From the NCBI GenBank assembly GCA_013396635.1, contig WBMW01005750.1:357538-421537 (forward strand): a stretch of DNA of 64,000 bases, in the 5' to 3' direction. Source of the stretch: Penelope pileata (Eukaryota > Chordata > Aves > Galliformes > Cracidae). Shown here one piece after another: positions 37,201 through 47,400 of the stretch (the stretch's first letter is position 1; every line of letters begins with the position of its first letter). A program made the position numbers and the translations under genes. Under the pieces are notes generated by a model that did not search any database, had not been told where the DNA came from, and saw only the letters and a program-made list of their open reading frames with translations.

Positions 37201-39450
37201 TGTTCTTTGTGTTTTCTCCACACTGCAAGCCAATCTAAAGAAACATCATCAACAAGAGAAAGCACGGCGACTGCAGCTTGCTTTCTGAAAAGGAATAGAA
37301 AATTATATAATGAATGAGTTGAGCTAATGCATTAAAACGACACAGCGTAAATACGGGTCTCTACCGTGTCATTTCTGCACAGTCATTTATCTGTCTATAG
37401 CTACGCTCCATTCACTTGTGATGCTCTTTTCAGCGGTTTTAAATGCAGAATAAATTAAACCTTTGAAAAATACATTAAGCCTTGAGAACGTCGTAACAAA
37501 TTTGGGTTTGCAGTGTTTTTCCAGCACAGCTTTCAATACGACAGAAGGGTACTGCTGCCAAACAGATGAAGGGCCTGGACCAAAAAGCAAGACACAAGAA
37601 CGAAAAGACAGGATGGTCAAACCCTTGCTCCTGAACAACCTGCCGTGCATTGGCCTTCCTTCATTCTATTCATCTGTCCTCGAAGGCTTTATAGCCCAAA
37701 TGTATTCAAAACAAGCTTTCTCTTCACAAGTTTCCTGGGAGAACTAGTTTTTCGTTTTGGTTTATACCTGGCACTTCAAGCCAGTGTTTTGTACACGCCA
37801 CCTTCCCAAGGCCTCAATGCAAGATTTTCAGCCCTAGGAACACTGTAAATCTAACGAAGCACACCTGACAACACTGTCACTTAGCAGTAATTAACACACG
37901 CCAGAAACAGAGCGCACTGCAGTATGGAACAGCAGTACTGTTCACTTCTTGAGAAGCGTGACAGGTATTTCACAGCCCCAGGAAACGGAGCGGCGCGGTG
38001 TTCAGCAGGCACGGGGCCCCCCCACCGCCTGCCGCCAGCTGTGCGCCAGCAGCCGCGGGAGGCACCCACGCGAGCACGCTGTCTAGCCAGCCCCGGAATT
38101 ATAAGCGTGAAGAAGAAAATTATAGGTATGGCGTGAGACGCAGCGCATCCCAGACAAGTGAACATCCCCATTCCTGGGGACGGAGGAAAAGAAACGGCAA
38201 CTGTGCTGCTTCTGCTACAGAAAGGCCTGCCAAGGCCAGCTGTGCACCTGGAGCCTCAGCGCGCCCAAGGGCCGTCAGCACTGAGTGCAGCAAGACAGCT
38301 CTCCAGGGAATGCACATACACAGCGCTGATGGAAATGAAAACATCTGGACAGGAAAGGTGTCCTCAGCCACTCCACACCGACCTCCTTCAGTACAGACTG
38401 CCTCTTCTCTAGGCCAGCACGACAAACAAGCCATGAAACAGAGAAGTGGCAAGAGCCTGAGTGAAAGGTTTCTTTCCACAGCACAAACACACAGAACAGA
38501 TGGATCTTTGAGATGTTGCATTGAAAACACAAACAAAATTTAGGAACAGCTTGCAGGGAAAGGACCTAAAAGGAGGTCCCACTTCAAGACAGCACGGAGA
38601 TATCAACTCCAAGAACAGAGCGATGCTCAGTAGTAACGAGTGCGTAATGCTTCCTATTTTTAAAATACACCATTCAAAGTTACTCAGAGCACTCTTTTAA
38701 AAGCAAAAATTACAACTGTAGAGGAAGTAAAAGGACCACCAGGAACAGGAAGAGCACAAAAAGAAATATCAGATGTTTTAAAACTTCAGGAACCAGACTT
38801 TCAAGTGACTGCAGCTACAAACAGCATCTTCCGAGCTTCTGCCGTCCTCCTTCCCAGCACGGGACCAGTGCTCTGAGCCACCCGGAATGGGACGTGATGG
38901 AGACATTTACCCGAACTAGCAAATAATAAACCAAATACATACGTGAGAAGCTATGTTTGGTTTGGTTCTTTTTTTCTTTTTTTAACCAGTTACATTTATG
39001 ATGCACAAAGAAAGCAGCAAGAGGAGGACCACTGGCACTCAAATCACTGCCTCAGAGATGGGAAATTTTGATTTTAATTAAGTTTATTTTTAATGTTAGC
39101 CTTAATCTTAATACTTATTTTCTTCACACACAAATCTGACAGCAACCAAAGGCTCACACTGAGTACCAGCGGGCACCAAAAGCCGTCCCCCCGCCCACAG
39201 CAGCAGGCTGTGCTCAGAAAGGTGCACACGAGGCCACACGCACAGCCCCTGCTTCTGTGGGGAGGGCAGGGGGCCTTTTACAAGAGGCACAGCTATTCGG
39301 GTCAGTCAAAGCTCCTTCTGGGCACTGCTGTCAGCAATTAGCTCTGCTGTAAAAGTGTAATTCTGGGAAGCAGCGAGGCACAGTTATTTGTTTGGAGCTC
39401 TCAGTGAAGATGTCTGTTTGCAACACACAAAAAGTTCCGTGTGACTTCAG
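34264..39450 (-). other. EEA1 intron 1
   Basis: Runs from exon 2 to the promoter CpG island. It holds the CR1 fragment at 35.0-35.4 kb and a small CpG-rich patch near 37.98-38.13 kb. No coding exon recognised on either strand. Confidence 0.8.
35040..35440 (+). mobile_element. Old CR1 LINE 3' fragment
   Basis: The sequence from CATCCAGTCCTGCATCTC through CTTGACAAACTGGAGCAAGC and CTGTGAGGAGAGGCTGGGGG follows the end of the CR1 reverse transcriptase (the region encoding the VLQ..KDLDKLE..RA and YEERL segments). The later parts, around AACTGAAGC, GATGCAGGAAAAA and GGCCTGAGCAACC, follow the CR1 3' UTR. It is heavily diverged and GC-rich compared with its surroundings. Orientation is opposite to EEA1, within intron 1. 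Confidence 0.75.
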
Positions 39451-39739
39451 GTTTCCAGCACAGCTCCCACATCGGGGCGGATTCCCCTCGGCGCTGCCCG
39501 GTGCCGCCCGGCACACCCCGCCTGCTCTCCCTGGAGGGCTGCTGCTCCCCCGAGCCGGCGGGCGCCCAGCCACACGCCGAACACGCCTAACGAGGTCAGC
39601 GCCGCGGTGCCGCTGCCCGCCGGTACCCTCCCACACGGCATTTCAGGAAGTTCCTCCGCGCACGCCGAAGTTCCGAGCGCACCGCGCGGGGCGGAGCGAG
39701 GTTCCGGCAGGCAGCGCCGAGCCGCAGGCGGGCACCGGG

Positions 39740-40179
39740 NNNNNNNNNNNNNNNNNNNNNNNNNNNNNNNNNNNNNNNNNNNNNNNNNNNNNNNNNNNNN
39801 NNNNNNNNNNNNNNNNNNNNNNNNNNNNNNNNNNNNNNNNNNNNNNNNNNNNNNNNNNNNNNNNNNNNNNNNNNNNNNNNNNNNNNNNNNNNNNNNNNNN
39901 NNNNNNNNNNNNNNNNNNNNNNNNNNNNNNNNNNNNNNNNNNNNNNNNNNNNNNNNNNNNNNNNNNNNNNNNNNNNNNNNNNNNNNNNNNNNNNNNNNNN
40001 NNNNNNNNNNNNNNNNNNNNNNNNNNNNNNNNNNNNNNNNNNNNNNNNNNNNNNNNNNNNNNNNNNNNNNNNNNNNNNNNNNNNNNNNNNNNNNNNNNNN
40101 NNNNNNNNNNNNNNNNNNNNNNNNNNNNNNNNNNNNNNNNNNNNNNNNNNNNNNNNNNNNNNNNNNNNNNNNNNNNNNN
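39740..40179. other. Assembly gap (440 N)
   Basis: An unbroken run of N inside the CpG island. EEA1 exon 1, with the start codon and, by analogy with human, about eight codons beginning MLRRIL, is not found on either side and is most likely hidden here. Very GC-rich flanks explain the sequencing failure. Open frames that cross the gap are artefacts. Confidence 0.95.
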
Positions 40180-40263
40180 AGGGCCGCGCCGCGGGCCGGG
40201 CGCTGCCGGCGGAACCGCGGGGGTCTGGCCCCGCCCTGGCCTCGGCGGAGGAAGGGAGCGGTG

Positions 40264-40290
40264 CGGGGCCGGGGCCGGGGCCAGGGCCGG
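40264..40290 (+). repeat. GGGGCC repeat with G-quadruplex potential
   Basis: Three perfect GGGGCC units (40265-40282) are followed by AGGGCCGG, giving four closely spaced G-runs on the plus strand. This meets the usual sequence rule for a G-quadruplex. It lies just beyond the gap on the upstream side of the probable EEA1 promoter. Confidence 0.75.
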
Positions 40291-40420
40291 TGGTCCTGTC
40301 GTCGGACGCGCGGCCCTGAGAGCGCGGAGTAGTGCTGTCGTGTGGGTGGTTAACTGAAAGCCAGAGCTGCTGGAAATGAAATCTGAGCGGCCTGCCGGCT
40401 CCGTAGAGCCGGGGCTGAAG

Positions 40421-43173
40421 GGGCTACCTCCTGACGTAACCCCTCAGGCTCTCATTAGAACGCCAGAAAAGTGTATTTTGCTCACTCACACCTCCCTTCA
40501 AACATAAAATTGCCCAAGTACAGAGCATTTCCATCCAGAAAGTCTGTACTTAACAGTGCTGAGGCAAAACCCCTGTGAGGCCTTTGCAGGAGAGTCACTG
40601 AATACCAGGAGCCTCCGGAATATAGAACAGAACATACGACAGTTTCCTTTCCTGTGGTAACACTGCTGCTGTCATACACTGAGTGCCACGCAAAGGGCCA
40701 TGATTAAATACTGACCCTGCTCAATGGCACTGTGCTGAAGACAGCAGATGCTGGACCCCAGTTCATAGCTACCATGAGTGAAAACATTTTTCCACTCAGA
40801 AGCTGACACTTCTGTGCCCTCTAAAATCCACAGATTTCGTGTGAGTGATGAGCACGTGGCAAGGAGGATTCAGTTGCAGCAGCCACAACTCGAGGCACGG
40901 CACCGTTATGTGCTTGAACTGCGTTCCCTCCGGCCCCGGGTCGCAGTGTTTCATGTGGGTACTCCTCCGCAGGGCTGACCCCCATGCCAGCAGCTCCCGT
41001 GTGCCCAGAGGAGGGTGGTGGAACTCTGAGGTCGAAGTCTTACACCAGCGGAGGATTTTCTGCAGGGAAATGCATGATCTTGTATTTCTGTGGATGCGTC
41101 TGTGGATTTGTGCAGCCATCTCCCTGTCCACCTGGCAGTCCCTCAGTGGCTTCTGAATCCATTGGCCAATTTCAGTCAAATACGACAGAGCCAGACAAGG
41201 CGTAAGGGTACTGAGCTCCTTCAAGCTGAGTGACCAGGAAGAGGGAGAGCCCCTTTGAATTCCCCCTGTAAAGAAAAGGCTGCAGTGTGGCTGCCTTTAC
41301 TAAACACCAGGAATGCACAGTAGAATTCACCCTTGGGGCAGACATACAGGAAAAAAGATTTTGTCAGTCCAACTTCCAGCAGAATTCCTTGCTTTTAATT
41401 ATTATGTGTATGTTGATGGCTGTGAATTCATAGACGCAGCACAAATGCTGCAATCCCATGCTGTTCAATAATGGTTTATGGGAGTTGCACATTTCCATTT
41501 CACTCAACCTCATAAACTCTGCGAGGGGTTTGGTAGGCTCCTTTGTATGGAGCCTACTGGTGACACTCTTGGACTAAAATCATGGCGAAGATGTTCTTGG
41601 ATGTTCCAGCTGGAAGCACGTGCTTCATCCTCTGAAGAGAAGTCAGCGGCCCAGTGTGAACTACACTGGCCTCCTGCATACCAGGAGCTGCAGAACCCAG
41701 CAGGCCTTCACTTCAGCGGACAATCAAAATCAGTCTTCGGGCTGAACAAGCAGCATTCAGAAGGGCCCAGAGTGCAGCAGCACCCCCCAAGACCTTCCAA
41801 CCCATCGTTTCCTTTTTTTTCTCATATTGCTCAATAAAAGCAAAAATTCCTGGTCTGTGACTCACAGGAAACCATGCCCATGCAATCTTCTGCCATCACT
41901 GAGGGCTGCAAGGAGCCACCGTCACTTTGTACAGGGAAAATAACGTGGGGGTACACCAACATCGTATGTGCTTAGACATGTGGCTGTGAATTTCCAAAGA
42001 TCCTGGGCTGCAGTCACGCATGTTACAGCATTTATATGGATAATTGTTTTCAATCACGTTAAGTTCCTGAGCTCAAAATCTTTCACTCACAAACTCCTTG
42101 AGTCCCTGATGTGCTGCACTGGAAAAGTATCCCTGTTTTTTCAAGATGTTGCTTTCAGGTTTCTTATTTGTAAAGGGCATTAGAAAGTCTCTGGGTTTTG
42201 TTGTTTGGTTGGTTTTTGATTCCTGTCTGTTTAATCATACGTTTTTGACTGTCACTGTATGCTCTTCATGTATTTTCAGAAAGTGTCTTCCAAATTTACC
42301 CACATCTTTTCCTGAGGCTCTCCTAGGTTCAACTCCAGCAATTGAAGCTGAACACACAGAACAGATGGTTTAAAGGATTTGAGTGTTAAAAACCCTAATG
42401 GTTAGCAGGTAAAAGTAGTATGTTAAAAATCCACATCACAAACCATGGAACGGGCAAATAACAAGATTAAAGATTAAGAGTGTTAAAACTTGCCAACCAT
42501 CTATCTTCAAAGATCAAAAGTTTCCATAACCGCCCCTTTATCCTTCTCACCAAATCTCCTCCAACAAATGCATGTTTGAGGTAATGGGGAAAAAAAAATA
42601 GGATTCTACACAGTTTAATTATATATATTTTTAAAAAAGATGCAGTTTACAATATGGAAATTATTGATCAAAATGTCTATTTTCTCTAAAAATACTTCAC
42701 ACAAGATAAACACAGAAAATGTGTTATGATTCAGAAAATCTTGTTTGGATTTGGGTTCTAAAATGCTGGATTGGTGTAATGGAGTGGTTTGCCATGCTCA
42801 TTTGGTCCTTTGCAAAAAAAAAAAAAAAAAAATAGGTGAAGAGCGTAACATTTTGTAACCAGATTAAGTTAATAAATTTGTGACTAGAAAAGGAAGGGAG
42901 CTACTGTAAGTGCAGAACTGTAATTCAGAGGTAAGTATTACATGATAGGTTATAACATCGCTGAAACCAAGAGAAAACGTGCGTCAGGAATTTGCAAATT
43001 CCCCCAATTGGTTTAGGGGCACGTATCCCGTAGAGTTAGGGATTTGTGCGTTCCTAAGTCAAATCATCATTTCACCAGAACTCCTGCTGAGAACTGCCAT
43101 TTAAGAGCATGACTGGACCAATGGAGATTTAGGAAGGAAAAACTGCCTCAAATAAGAGCTTTTCAGCTATTGA
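40421..43173. other. Intergenic, no gene recognised
   Basis: Between the CpG island and the inverted duplication. A 429-nt minus-strand open frame at 40796-41224 lies in a moderately GC-rich patch that resembles degraded repeat DNA but matches no family I know. Confidence 0.7.
42814..42832. repeat. Poly-A run (19), intergenic
   Basis: Simple homopolymer. The sequence 5' of it on the plus strand is not a recognised retroposed gene. Confidence 0.9.
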
Positions 43174-43385
43174 TACTCTTGTCTCTCACTACAAATATTT
43201 GCAAACAAAATATGCAAAATGCTGTTTGAGTTCATGTTTCCTTCATCTTGCTGAAAAACTACAGTTGAAACTCATCATTCTTGCAGGCGGTGAAGAGGCC
43301 GATGAGCTTGAAGAGGCCGATGGCAGCAAACAGTGAAGAGTTCTTGATGCTCAGAAACAAAGCAACATGGCACACCTCACACAGT
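43174..43385 (+). repeat. Left arm of inverted, permuted duplication (blocks A then B)
   Basis: Block A (43174-43346, 173 nt) and block B (43352-43385, 34 nt) recur in reverse complement at 44262-44461. Identity is very high: in block A I see two substitutions and one 6-nt insertion, and block B is exact. Here the order on the plus strand is A-B; in the other arm, read in reverse complement, it is B-A. On the minus strand block A contains an open frame ending in SSLFAAIGLFKLIG and CKNDEFQL before TAG. Confidence 0.9.
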
Positions 43386-44250
43386 CTTGGGGAGTGGGAA
43401 AAGAAATTGATTACTGCAGCATTTTTTTTGTTTTGTACAGAGATGATTCTATTATTTATGACTTTATTTTGGGTTACCTGAGGAGAGCTGTGCAAATCCA
43501 ACAACGTGCAGGTTCTGTAACACCAGGTACAAGTCCAGAGTGTGAGCTCTCGAACTTGGTGTTAGCGCTAGCCATGCAATCTTTATTAGCACACCCACTC
43601 CTTCCTCATGCAAGCAATTGCACTGACTTGAAAGAGGCTTTCTGTCGCACAGGAGCTGGCCTGTGGCTGTCACCTCTTTGTTACAGGCATTGCCATAGAC
43701 TCAGCCTGGCTCTGAAGCACTCACCCTGACACAAGCAGGCTCAAGTACTGATGCACTGCCAGCTTGTTCAGCGCCTGAAGTTAAGAACTGAAGAGCCATT
43801 ATTTTTCTCTGTGGTGAAAAGGGACTGGGTTGGGAAAGGTAATGAGCAGTTCAGACTGACTACACCCACCCTGCAGGTTTTGCCTGCAGGAGGCAGAGGC
43901 GACCTCGTGTGACTTTCAGCTCCCCACCACATACCTTTCGAGCCCATGGGGCAGTATGAGTCTAAACTGAAAGAGGTGGAAACGTCTCAAAGTAAGTTAC
44001 ACTTCTTGGTTTTGTGACAAAATTGATGGCTAGGCAGAGGTAAAAGGTCCACATTTACGCTACTGTGAAGATCAATGAGCCAAGCTGATGCACAGGAGCT
44101 CCTCTGCAGCTCTGGGCTCACCACAGCCCGTGTGCCTCAGGTGTAGTGACTTTCCACCTTTATGTGTCACTATAAAATTATTTTTTCTTTATGTGCTGTG
44201 AGCCTCACTGATGTCTTAGCCCAGCTGTCCAACACTCATTTCTCCATCTC

Positions 44251-44343
44251 ATGAGTTTCACCAAGAACTCTTCACTGTTTTCTGCCATCGGCCTCTTCAA
44301 GCTCATTGGCACCGCCTGCAAGAATGATGAGTTTCAACTGTAG
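44251..44343 (+). CDS. Possible 30-codon ORF in right arm
   Basis: ATG at 44251 opens a 30-codon frame, MSFTKNSSLFSAIGLFKLIG and TACKNDEFQL, ending in TAG. The left arm carries the same frame on the minus strand (ending at 43259) with a two-codon in-frame insertion and no stop through block A. I do not recognise the peptide. It has a hydrophobic middle. It may be chance, or the 3' end of a dead retrocopy. Function is not claimed. Confidence 0.12.
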   Translation: MSFTKNSSLFSAIGLFKLIGTACKNDEFQL

Positions 44344-44461
44344 TTTTTCAGCAAGATGAAGGAAACATGAACTCAAACAGCATTTTGCATATTTTGTTTG
44401 CAAATATTTGTAGTGAGAGACAAGAGTACTGTGTGAGGTGTGCCATGTTGCTTTGTTTCTG
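44262..44461 (-). repeat. Right arm of inverted, permuted duplication (blocks B then A)
   Basis: Reverse-complement copy of the left arm: block A is 44262-44428 and block B is 44428-44461. About 0.88 kb separates the arms. A plain inverted duplication would keep B on the inner side of A, but here B is on the outer side, so the copy is circularly permuted. High identity suggests a recent event or gene conversion between arms. Confidence 0.9.
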
Positions 44462-47400
44462 GAGAAAGAGGCTTCAGAACAAGAGAAAGCGCAACAGCAT
44501 GGAAGAGAGCTTAAGTGAGAATTTTTTATGAGTTCATGTAAAAAATAAACCTGATACTAACATAACCAGAATCTGAGATGGAGATCTGCTGCTGAGTCAT
44601 GCAGAGCACTCTGCCAAATGCCTCAGCTAAGAAATTACTCTGCATAAAGTTGAAAGGGTGCCACAAAAACAAAGACTTTCAAATGCCACCCCACGAAGCT
44701 GCAGGGACACCACCAGTCCCATTACTTCAAAGGGATGCTGGTGAGTTTCCTAGGCACTTTCACATAAATGGCACAGAAAATGGATAAATAGGAAAAAGAA
44801 AGGGCATTGGTGGAATTCCACCGCAAAGTAAAACACAAATATTTTAAAGAACATGCTCTTTGAGGTTATTTATCTGCTCGCTTTGGTATGTGTTGTTACA
44901 TACATATGTAATTTCTCTTTCTTTGAGTTTTAGACAAAAACTTATTACCTCCATTATTCTAGGCATGTGTGAGGCCATTTCAAAGATTTTTCAGCAAAAT
45001 ACTTGAAGTTCCAAAGGAACTAATCAGCGGAGCCCTTAGTTGTGTAGATTGTAGGGGATGCCAGAACTGCTGACCATTTAAATTAATCTTACGCAGACTC
45101 TTTTAGTTACAGCTGAAACAAAAGATGGATTTTCAATATGCTGTATAAAGATTGTAATAATAGCTATTGTTTTGATCACTTTTCTGAATAATTGAAAAAA
45201 AAGCTGAAGGTCTATGGTTGTTTTCAAGCAGAAAGGAAAGCAAATGTAATATCAAGCTTTTTCTAAATATGTGAAGGTCCATATCGCACTGATTCAAGCA
45301 CTCTCTCTGCAAATTAATGCAGTATTTGTTCGTGGCTTTGTATGTAAGCAGATGCAATAAATGTTGGCTTTGTTGGGAGTCACTGTGTGCATGCATTGCA
45401 TCAGCAATTCAGTTAAACATTTTGAAATGGTCAGAGTAGAGGCTGCTAAATAAAGAGGGCAAAATTTAACTCCAAATGGAGCTTGCCAGGCTTTCTTGAA
45501 ACAGTAAACAAATACTCCTGCAGGCTTAGAGCAGTCGCACAGTGCTTAATGGCATCTCTTCTTCTTACAAATTTAACCTCTCAAAGTTTTCCAGGTTTCT
45601 ATTTTGATGTTAGGAATTTACTGCGTCTAGGATCCAAAATGCTGTTTAAGCTGTACAGTATTACACTGCTGAAAGCCCTGCTGACCGACCCTTGATTTTC
45701 TTGAAGCACTGGCCAAACCTGTCTGTGTAGCAACGCAGCGGTGATCTAGGTGTGAAGAATGATGGGAATAAGCAAAGGAGGATTAAAAATCTCTCTCAGT
45801 CAAGCATTTTTTTAAAGTTAAAATGTTTGCAATAAATGAGTGATGAAGTGGACCTTTCATTCTTCATCTGCTCTTCCTGGTATAAAGAAGGTAAGATTTA
45901 TAATTTCATAGAACATTACATAAAGTTTGCAAAAAAAAAAAAACCCAACCAGAAACTAATTTACAAATGAAAAATAACGTGTTTACCAAAGCCTAGGACA
46001 AGCTGGGAATCAATGAAGATAAAAGTAACAAATGTGTTTCCTGTGGGATGATGAAATGCTGCATCATTCTGAAGAATCAGCCCTTCAGCAGCTGGGCCTT
46101 CCCTTTCATCAAGGCCAGCTACAGGCACTACTGAGTCAACTGCCAATACAACTTGAATCTGGATCAGATATGTGTGCACCATTGTACTTCTGTTTCTTCT
46201 GAAATTACAAGAGTGTGAGATATAGTGTTAAAGTAATTTTATACTTTCAGTTGACTACAAGTTGTTTGCAGGCAAAAAATTATCATGTCCGTAATAAAGC
46301 TGGGCAGAAAAAAAGTTACAGCTTTAAAACAATGCTAATACACTTTTATTAGGTGGAATGAGTTTGTGCCAGACTTGCATTTTTTTTTTTTACTGTTTAT
46401 GCTGTTAGCTTTTCTGGCCCGCTATTAAGTACCCTGAAGCCAGATTTACCAACCCATGGAAGTACAGCCTGGCCTCCATACCTGTCCTTTCTTGGATGGC
46501 TGTAAGACAGCTGCAATAACAAAAGCAGTGCAAGAGAAACAGGTGATTCCTGAGAGCACCTGCAGGAATGGCAGAGATACATATGTTCAGAGAGTAAGTG
46601 TTCACTCTTCATTTACTGCTTGGCACCGTTATGATACCAAAATGGCTCTTCCAGAACTGGACATTGTATATTGTAGAAGTTTATAGCATGGGCAGCCTCT
46701 GCCTCAAAAAGTTTACAAAACAATTAAGCAAGAAAAAGCATCTTCTAAAGAATAGGTATTTTTAAGATTAAAGATTAGAAAACCCTGACAGTGTGACAGA
46801 GTAATTGCAAAAATATAAGGTTAAAATGTCATTTGTCTTTAGGAAGAAGGCGAGGGTCATCTCCTGCTACACCATTAGTCAGCCAACCAACAACACGGTG
46901 TCCACAGCCTGTCAGGACAGGACCCATTTTATAGCCTGGCCCAAGGCAGAAGAAGCAATGAGCAGGCATTCAAAGTTTCTTTTCAAAACACTCAAATAAA
47001 TCTTCCAATAGATGTCAGATATTTGAGGCTGGACTTTTGGCATCCTTGCAGATGGGGAATTTTACTGTTGACCTCTGTGAGGCCTTGAAATCAATATTCT
47101 AGCCCACGCTAAGGCAAGAGAAGAACCATTACACGCAATTGATGGCTGAGCAGGGCTTTTCTGGTCAACCTGACTTTTGATCCCAGTGGGGTCCCTGTCA
47201 GGTAGGAACGTTGGTTGGGACTCTGTTCGCATGGAAAGGCAGACAACATGTACACATGCATGTCACAGAGCTGTGTGAGGCCACAGCAGTGGACTGGATG
47301 AGCTGGGAACCAGTGATCCCACTGGCTGCAAAGTGCCAGGGCCCACTTCTAAGGTCTTCCACGGAGACCTCTGCCTGCCTATAGACATACATGGGAGCTA

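Larger units (their letters stand above)
1..40179 (-). other. EEA1: EEA1 gene locus, 5' part (exons 1-11 side)
   Basis: EEA1 is a large coiled-coil tether of early endosomes. Its N-terminal C2H2 finger binds Rab5-GTP, and its C-terminal Rab5 site plus FYVE domain bind Rab5 and PI3P, so it bridges endosomes before fusion. Ten coding exons are placed here, each with AG acceptor, GT donor and matching phase, encoding about 408 contiguous residues that align to the N-terminal third of human EEA1 as I remember it. Exon 1 is missing, probably in the N gap at 39740-40179. The rest of the coiled coil and the FYVE domain lie below position 1. The residue numbers used in the exon entries assume an 8-codon exon 1, as in human. 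Confidence 0.96.
39450..40420. promoter_or_regulatory. EEA1: CpG island, probable EEA1 promoter, interrupted by gap
   Basis: Base composition changes sharply to GC- and CpG-rich at about 39.45 kb and back at about 40.42 kb, flanking the N gap. GC boxes such as GGGGCGG (39688-39694) and several CCGCC/GGCGG clusters are visible. The island lies upstream of EEA1 exon 2 in the direction of transcription, where exon 1 and the transcription start are expected. No TATA box is evident, as usual for a housekeeping CpG-island promoter. A divergent plus-strand transcript from 40.2 kb upward is possible but not shown by any recognised exon. Confidence 0.8.

Noticed and set aside
37550..37572. PFICL reading on the minus strand, resembling the start of the EEA1 finger
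   Set aside because: The following residues lack the C-x2-C and H-x4-H pattern; chance similarity.
37998..38543. 181-codon plus-strand ORF and overlapping minus frames
   Set aside because: Overlapping open frames on both strands reflect GC content, not coding.
39392..40357. Long plus-strand frames crossing the CpG island
   Set aside because: Most of their length is N, and the rest is low-stop GC-rich sequence.
40796..41224. 142-codon minus-strand ORF upstream of EEA1
   Set aside because: Looks like degraded repeat DNA; no domain recognised and no conserved reading frame can be shown.
43281..43325. GAAGAGGCCGATG direct repeats, considered as a minisatellite
   Set aside because: Only two units; better explained as a 6-nt expansion within the inverted duplication.
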